DNA of 15,350 nt from Clostridiales bacterium (GTDB taxonomy: Bacteria; Bacillota; Clostridia; Oscillospirales; Oscillospiraceae). The notes under the pieces were generated by a model. That model was not told the origin of the DNA and did not search any database. It saw only the letters and a program-made list of their open reading frames with translations. The position numbers were made by a program, and so were the translations under genes. Of the stretch, positions 11,999-15,350 are shown piece by piece. The DNA lies in the NCBI GenBank assembly GCA_019423635.1, contig JAHZBA010000047.1, forward strand, positions 1-15,350. The letters run 5' to 3'. How positions within the stretch are numbered: the stretch's first letter is position 1; every line of letters begins with the position of its first letter.

Positions 11999-12919
11999 TC
12001 AGACCAGCGCGATTCCCGCCAGCGCCGCCGCCAATGCCGCCGAGAGCAGCCCCTGCACCGCCTTGCCCAAAAGGCAGGTCCGCAGGGGCAGGCCGGTGTC
12101 CTCCAGCACGGCGGCGGTCTGGCACAGCACGGAGAGCCCGCCCCAGCCGGAGAGCCCCGCCGCCAGAACAAAGCCCAGGCGGTCCGGCGTCAGCAGCGGC
12201 GTCAGGGAGAAGAGCTCCAAAAACCCAACCAAAGCCGCCGCCCAGGGCGCTTCAAGGGCTGTCAAGGGATTTGCCAGTACGGAAAAGAGGGTCACAAAGG
12301 CGCAGATGGACACCATCCCCCACGCCGCATTCCGCACCGCGGAGACGAAGGCTCCGGCGAGGCTTCCACTGTCCTGCCGGGGGAGCACCGGCGGCACCCG
12401 GCGGCGCGCCGGCGTGCCCCGCCCCCGGAAGCACAGCCCCGTCAGCAGGGCGGAGAGGACGTGGATCAGCCACAGCCACACCCCCGTGCGGGTGCTGCCG
12501 AACACGCCGCTGCCCAGGACGCTGATTAAAAATACGGGGTTGGAGTTGTTGCAGAAGGCCAGCAGCCGCACCGCCTCGTCCTCCGTCAGCAGATGGGCCC
12601 GGTAGAGGTCCCCCGCCGTCCGGGCGCCGATGGGGTAGCCCCCCACCAGCCCCAGCAGCAGGGCGCTGCCGGCGTGGCCCGGCAGGCGGAAGAGGGGCGT
12701 CATCAATCCGGCGAGACGGGGGGACACCCACTCCCCGAATCCCAAAGAGAGCAGAAGACCCGACACGGCCAGGAAGGGAAACAGCGCCGGGATCACCGAT
12801 TTTGCGCAGAGGGCCAGGGCCGCGGCCGCCGCGGCCCGCACCCGGGCGGCATCCGCCAGAAACCACACCAGTACGCCGCAGAGCACCAGGCAGAGATCCG
12901 CCCGCACCCGTCTTTTCAT
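11999..12919 (-). CDS. YlbJ-like sporulation integral membrane protein
   Basis: This 306-residue polytopic membrane protein of the nucleoside-recognition/Gate superfamily has about seven or eight hydrophobic segments. The blocks SVIPALFPFLAVSG, LGLVGGYPIGARTAGDL, LLAFCNNSNPVFLISVLGSG and the C-terminal GLPLRTCLLGKAVQGLL correspond to the YlbJ family, needed for spore formation in Bacillus. It is shorter than B. subtilis YlbJ. I chose the ATG at 12919 (MKRRVRADL); another in-frame ATG lies at 12925, and the longer frame back to 13291 is antisense to yqfC. Its divergent placement opposite yqfC and a mirrored SigE-like -10 box support mother-cell expression. YlbJ proper versus a paralogue is not resolved. 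Confidence 0.8.
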   Translation of the reverse strand: MKRRVRADLCLVLCGVLVWFLADAARVRAAAAAALALCAKSVIPALFPFLAVSGLLLSLGFGEWVSPRLAGLMTPLFRLPGHAGSALLLGLVGGYPIGARTAGDLYRAHLLTEDEAVRLLAFCNNSNPVFLISVLGSGVFGSTRTGVWLWLIHVLSALLTGLCFRGRGTPARRRVPPVLPRQDSGSLAGAFVSAVRNAAWGMVSICAFVTLFSVLANPLTALEAPWAAALVGFLELFSLTPLLTPDRLGFVLAAGLSGWGGLSVLCQTAAVLEDTGLPLRTCLLGKAVQGLLSAALAAALAGIALV

Positions 12920-12934
12920 ACACATCACCGGGAA

Positions 12935-13062
12935 AAGCCTATGCGGCGAAGGCGAAAAGATTTCCTCCCATCCGCCGGTTCCGGCGCTCCCCGGGACCGG
13001 AGGCGCCGGGGGTCGGAGGGGCGCGGAGGGGATGATATTCCCCGTCTTTTCCGCATAGGCTT
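12935..13062. promoter_or_regulatory. Divergent inverted-repeat control region between ylbJ-like gene and yqfC
   Basis: The perfect 12-bp inverted copies AAGCCTATGCGG (12935-12946) and CCGCATAGGCTT (13051-13062) face the two divergent genes. Each contains CATAGGCT, which fits a SigE-type -10 (CATAcanT). On the plus strand a TGATATT-like -35 (13033-13039) lies 14 nt before it. The minus-strand copy has only a weak -35. Each copy would give a very short leader. Between them are GC-rich overlapping hairpins (about 12970-13012). Confidence 0.45.
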
Positions 13063-13078
13063 GGGGCGAGGTGAGAAG

Positions 13079-13375
13079 ATGGAGCGGAATCGAAAGGAGC
13101 GCGGCGGGGTTCTGGACAGCGTGGCGGAGCTGTTCGACCTGCCGGCGGACGTGGTGGCGGGCCTGCCCCGGCTGGAGCTGATCGGCAGCCGCCAGTTGTA
13201 CCTGGAACACCACACGGGGCTGCTGTCCTACAGCGACACGCAGATTGACGCCAACACCTCCGCCGGCGTCCTGCGCATCACCGGGCAGCATCTGACGCTG
13301 CTGGCAATGACCGCGGCGGAGCTGCGGGTGGGCGGGAGCATTGACGCCGTGTCCTGGGTGGAGGTGAGCCGATGA
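13079..13375 (+). CDS. yqfC: Sporulation protein YqfC (YabP/YqfC family)
   Basis: This 98-residue protein has the YabP/YqfC fold sequence: an N-terminal linker, then LPADVVAGLPRLELIGSRQLYLEHHTGLLSYSDTQI and a repeat of beta-rich segments ending VSWVEVSR. In Bacillus the homologue is a SigE-controlled mother-cell sporulation gene of unclear biochemical role. The ATG at 13079 has GAGGTGAG just upstream. Frames open back to 12593 run antisense over the ylbJ-like gene and are not used. The stop overlaps the yqfD start as ATGA. The order yqfC-yqfD-phoH matches B. subtilis and fixes the identity. Confidence 0.9.
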   Translation: MERNRKERGGVLDSVAELFDLPADVVAGLPRLELIGSRQLYLEHHTGLLSYSDTQIDANTSAGVLRITGQHLTLLAMTAAELRVGGSIDAVSWVEVSR

Positions 13376-14589
13376 TCACCGGGCTTTTGAACCGCCTGCG
13401 GGGGCAGGTGCGGGTGCGGGTGGAGTGCGCCTTCCCCGAGCGGGTGCTGAATCTCTGCGGCGCCCGGGATCTGGCCTTCTGGGACCTGGAGTGGGAGGAC
13501 GCCGCGGCCTTCACCTGCCGGATGAGCCGGCGGGACTGTGCCGCGCTGCGGCGGGCGGCCGGGGCGCTGAACTGCACGCTGACCGTGGTGAAGCGGGAGG
13601 GCGCCCCCTTCTTCCTCTCCCGCTTCCGCAGCCGTCAGGCGCTGCTGGTGGGTCTGGTGGGCGGGGGACTGGCCCTGTTTCTGGGGTCCTTTTTTATCTG
13701 GGACTTCCGGATTGAGGGCAATGAGACCGTGCCGGAGGAGCAGATCCTCCGGGCCCTGGAGGACGCCGGCGTCCGGATCGGCTCCTTTGGCCTGTCCCTG
13801 AACGGGGAGGACATCCGCAACCATGTGCTGCTGGACATCCCGGAGCTGAGCTGGATCGCCGTCAACGTCTCCGGCTGCCGGGCCAGCGTCCAGGTGCGGG
13901 AGCGGACCGCGCCGCCGGTGCTGCTGGACCAGCAGACGCCCACCAACGTGGTGGCCCGCCGGGCGGGGCAGGTGCTGGAGATCCGGGACTGGAACGGCCG
14001 GGCCGCCGTGCTCCCCGGCTCCGGCGTGACGGAGGGCCAGCTGCTGATCTCCGGCGTGGAGGACACCGACACCTTCGGCGCCCGGACCCTGGCGGGAATG
14101 GGCAGCGTCACCGCCCGGACCCGATACACTCTCACCACAAAGATCCCCCTGACGGCGGCCCAAAAGACGGATACTGGCCGGAGACGGACCATGGTCTCCC
14201 TGGTCTTTGGAAAACACCGGGTAAAAATCTTCTCAAACAGTAGCATTGAAGGGGGAGAATATGATAAAATAACAAAGCGAACGCCCTGGTCCCTGCTGGG
14301 AGTGCCCCTGCCGGTGACCTGGGTGACGGAGACCTTCCGCTTTTATGAGACCGCTCCGGCCGCCCTGGACCCTTTGACGGCGGAGCGGTATGGGGAGCAG
14401 GTCCTGACGCAGCAGCTGGAGGCCATGGTGGCCCCCTACGGCACCGTCAGCTCCACCCTGTGCGCCTCCCGGCAGCAGGGGGACGTGCTGACGGTGACGT
14501 TGACGGCGGAGTGCCGGGAGGAGATCGCCGAGACCGTCCCCATTCTGACGGACGAAACCGACACAAAAGAACCGGGCAGGGCCCGGTGA
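13372..14589 (+). CDS. yqfD: Sporulation protein YqfD
   Basis: This 405-residue membrane protein is expressed in the mother cell during sporulation in related bacteria. The N-terminal cytoplasmic domain (1-85) contains LRGQVRVRVECAFPERVLNL and is followed by one clear transmembrane segment (about 90-110, LLVGLVGGGLALFLGSFFIW). The large outer domain begins FRIEGNETVPEEQIL, a POTRA-like start typical of the family. It continues with a beta-rich region (VQVRERTAPPVL, GVTEGQLLISG) and a C-terminal helix with QVLTQQLEAMVAPYG. The ATG overlaps the yqfC stop (ATGA), so the two are translationally coupled. The stop lies 17 nt before the phoH start. Length agrees with the family. Confidence 0.92.
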   Translation: MITGLLNRLRGQVRVRVECAFPERVLNLCGARDLAFWDLEWEDAAAFTCRMSRRDCAALRRAAGALNCTLTVVKREGAPFFLSRFRSRQALLVGLVGGGLALFLGSFFIWDFRIEGNETVPEEQILRALEDAGVRIGSFGLSLNGEDIRNHVLLDIPELSWIAVNVSGCRASVQVRERTAPPVLLDQQTPTNVVARRAGQVLEIRDWNGRAAVLPGSGVTEGQLLISGVEDTDTFGARTLAGMGSVTARTRYTLTTKIPLTAAQKTDTGRRRTMVSLVFGKHRVKIFSNSSIEGGEYDKITKRTPWSLLGVPLPVTWVTETFRFYETAPAALDPLTAERYGEQVLTQQLEAMVAPYGTVSSTLCASRQQGDVLTVTLTAECREEIAETVPILTDETDTKEPGRAR

Positions 14590-14606
14590 ACTTGGGAGTG
14601 ACGTAT

Positions 14607-15350
14607 TTGGAGCAGAGAATCAGCATCGAGCGGCTGGAGACAGCCATCAACATCTTCGGGTCCTTCGACGAGAACATCCGCCTTCTGGAGCAGGAGTTCT
14701 CCGTGACGGTGGTGAACCGGGAGGGGGAGCTGCGGGTCTCCGGGGAGCCGGAGGACACCATGCTGGCCTGCAAGGCCATCCAGGCCCTGCTGACCCTCTC
14801 GTCCCGGGGGGAGACCATCGGCGAGCAGAACGTGCGGTATGTGGCGGGCCTGGTCCGCTCCGGGAAGGAGCAGCAGATCTCCGACCTGGCGGGGGATGTG
14901 CTGTGTATCTCCGCCAAGGGCCGGCCCATCAAGCCCAAGACCATCGGACAGAAGGAGTATATCCAGTCGGTTTTGGAAAACACCGTCACCATCGGCGTGG
15001 GACCCGCCGGCACCGGCAAGACGTATCTGGCCGTGGCCGCCGCCGTCCAGGCCTTCCGGGACAAGCAGGTGAACCGCATCATTCTCACCCGTCCCGCCGT
15101 GGAGGCCGGGGAGCGGCTGGGCTTTCTGCCCGGAGATCTCCAGTCGAAAGTAGATCCCTACCTGCGCCCCCTGTACGACGCCCTCTTTGACATGCTGGGG
15201 GCGGAGACGTATCAGAAGTACCTGGAGCGGGGCAACATCGAGGTGGCCCCTCTGGCCTACATGCGGGGAAGAACCCTGGACGACAGCTTCATCATCCTGG
15301 ACGAGGCCCAGAACACCAGCCGGGAGCAGATGAAGATGTTCCTCACCCGC
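14607..15350 (+). CDS. phoH: PhoH-family ATPase, partial (cut by window end)
   Basis: The first 248 residues of a PhoH-like P-loop ATPase are visible. The N-terminal region (1-100, ISIERLETAINIFGSFDENIRLLEQEF) has a KH-like RNA-binding character. The PhoH motif KPKTIGQKEYI (109-119) follows, then Walker A GPAGTGKTY (132-140), TRPAVEAGERLGFLPGD (161-177) and Walker B SFIILDEAQN (227-236). The family is linked to RNA metabolism; in this position it follows yqfD as in Bacillus. I chose the TTG at 14607, giving MEQRISI, because GGGAG lies 8 nt upstream; the GTG at 14598 overlaps that ribosome site. The C-terminus lies beyond the window. Confidence 0.95.
   Translation, partial: MEQRISIERLETAINIFGSFDENIRLLEQEFSVTVVNREGELRVSGEPEDTMLACKAIQALLTLSSRGETIGEQNVRYVAGLVRSGKEQQISDLAGDVLCISAKGRPIKPKTIGQKEYIQSVLENTVTIGVGPAGTGKTYLAVAAAVQAFRDKQVNRIILTRPAVEAGERLGFLPGDLQSKVDPYLRPLYDALFDMLGAETYQKYLERGNIEVAPLAYMRGRTLDDSFIILDEAQNTSREQMKMFLTR

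Noticed and set aside
10695..12605. A 636-residue plus-strand frame opposite carbamate kinase and the ylbJ-like gene
   Set aside because: It is antisense to two well-supported genes and crosses the MITE-like end and a terminator.
12593..13078. Upstream extension of yqfC
   Set aside because: It is antisense to the ylbJ-like gene; YqfC proteins are about 95 residues and the ATG at 13079 has its own ribosome site.

Overview
The window looks like chromosome of a GC-rich, spore-forming member of the Clostridia, most likely Oscillospiraceae. The reasons are strong AGGAGG-type ribosome sites, promoters of the TTGACA-17-TATAAT type, tRNAs with encoded CCA, sporulation genes in the Bacillus order yqfC-yqfD-phoH plus a YlbJ-like gene, and a YitT-family gene. 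The genus cannot be fixed from this sequence alone.

Region 1 (1-3804) is accessory DNA and looks like one end of an integrative element. It holds a tyrosine integrase with a second arm-binding-like domain at its C-terminus. Next comes an intact HigA-like antitoxin with a decayed Gp49/HigB-like toxin pseudogene upstream of it. Last is an AT-richer two-gene cargo operon: an unusual RNase III (all catalytic acids present, an insertion inside the nuclease domain, two dsRNA-binding domains) and a 53-residue acidic protein that starts 2 nt after its stop codon. The operon has its own promoter and terminator. The element stops at the 3' end of a tRNA-Val(GAC) gene, a typical integration site.

Region 2 (3882-6200) is chromosomal: a FabG/YmfI-type SDR reductase, a FlaR-like P-loop kinase, and a XRE/S24 LexA-like repressor that is translationally coupled to the kinase. 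Upstream of the repressor lie three palindromic operators spaced exactly 30 bp apart. The middle one sits between the -35 and -10 boxes of a rightward promoter that faces no obvious gene.

Region 3 (6200-7250) has no protein gene I can support. It carries hairpin-rich repeats, including an exact 119-bp direct duplication, followed by a leftward tRNA-Thr/tRNA-Tyr pair with a clear promoter.

Region 4 (7260-10380) has two rightward units. The first is a three-gene cluster: a CxxC protein, a helical protein and a sigma-region-4-only protein. The second is a tight operon of a YitT-family membrane protein, an Asp/Glu racemase-like protein and TrmO, closed by a terminator that overlaps the trmO stop codon.

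Region 5 (10380-11998) holds a small leftward Cys-rich ORF with no stop of its own, a MITE-like element of about 200 bp with terminal inverted repeats, and a solitary leftward carbamate kinase.

Region 6 (11999-15350) is a sporulation locus. A YlbJ-like membrane protein is divergent from yqfC-yqfD-phoH. A 12-bp inverted repeat in the shared intergenic region may supply two SigE-like -10 boxes. PhoH is cut by the window end.
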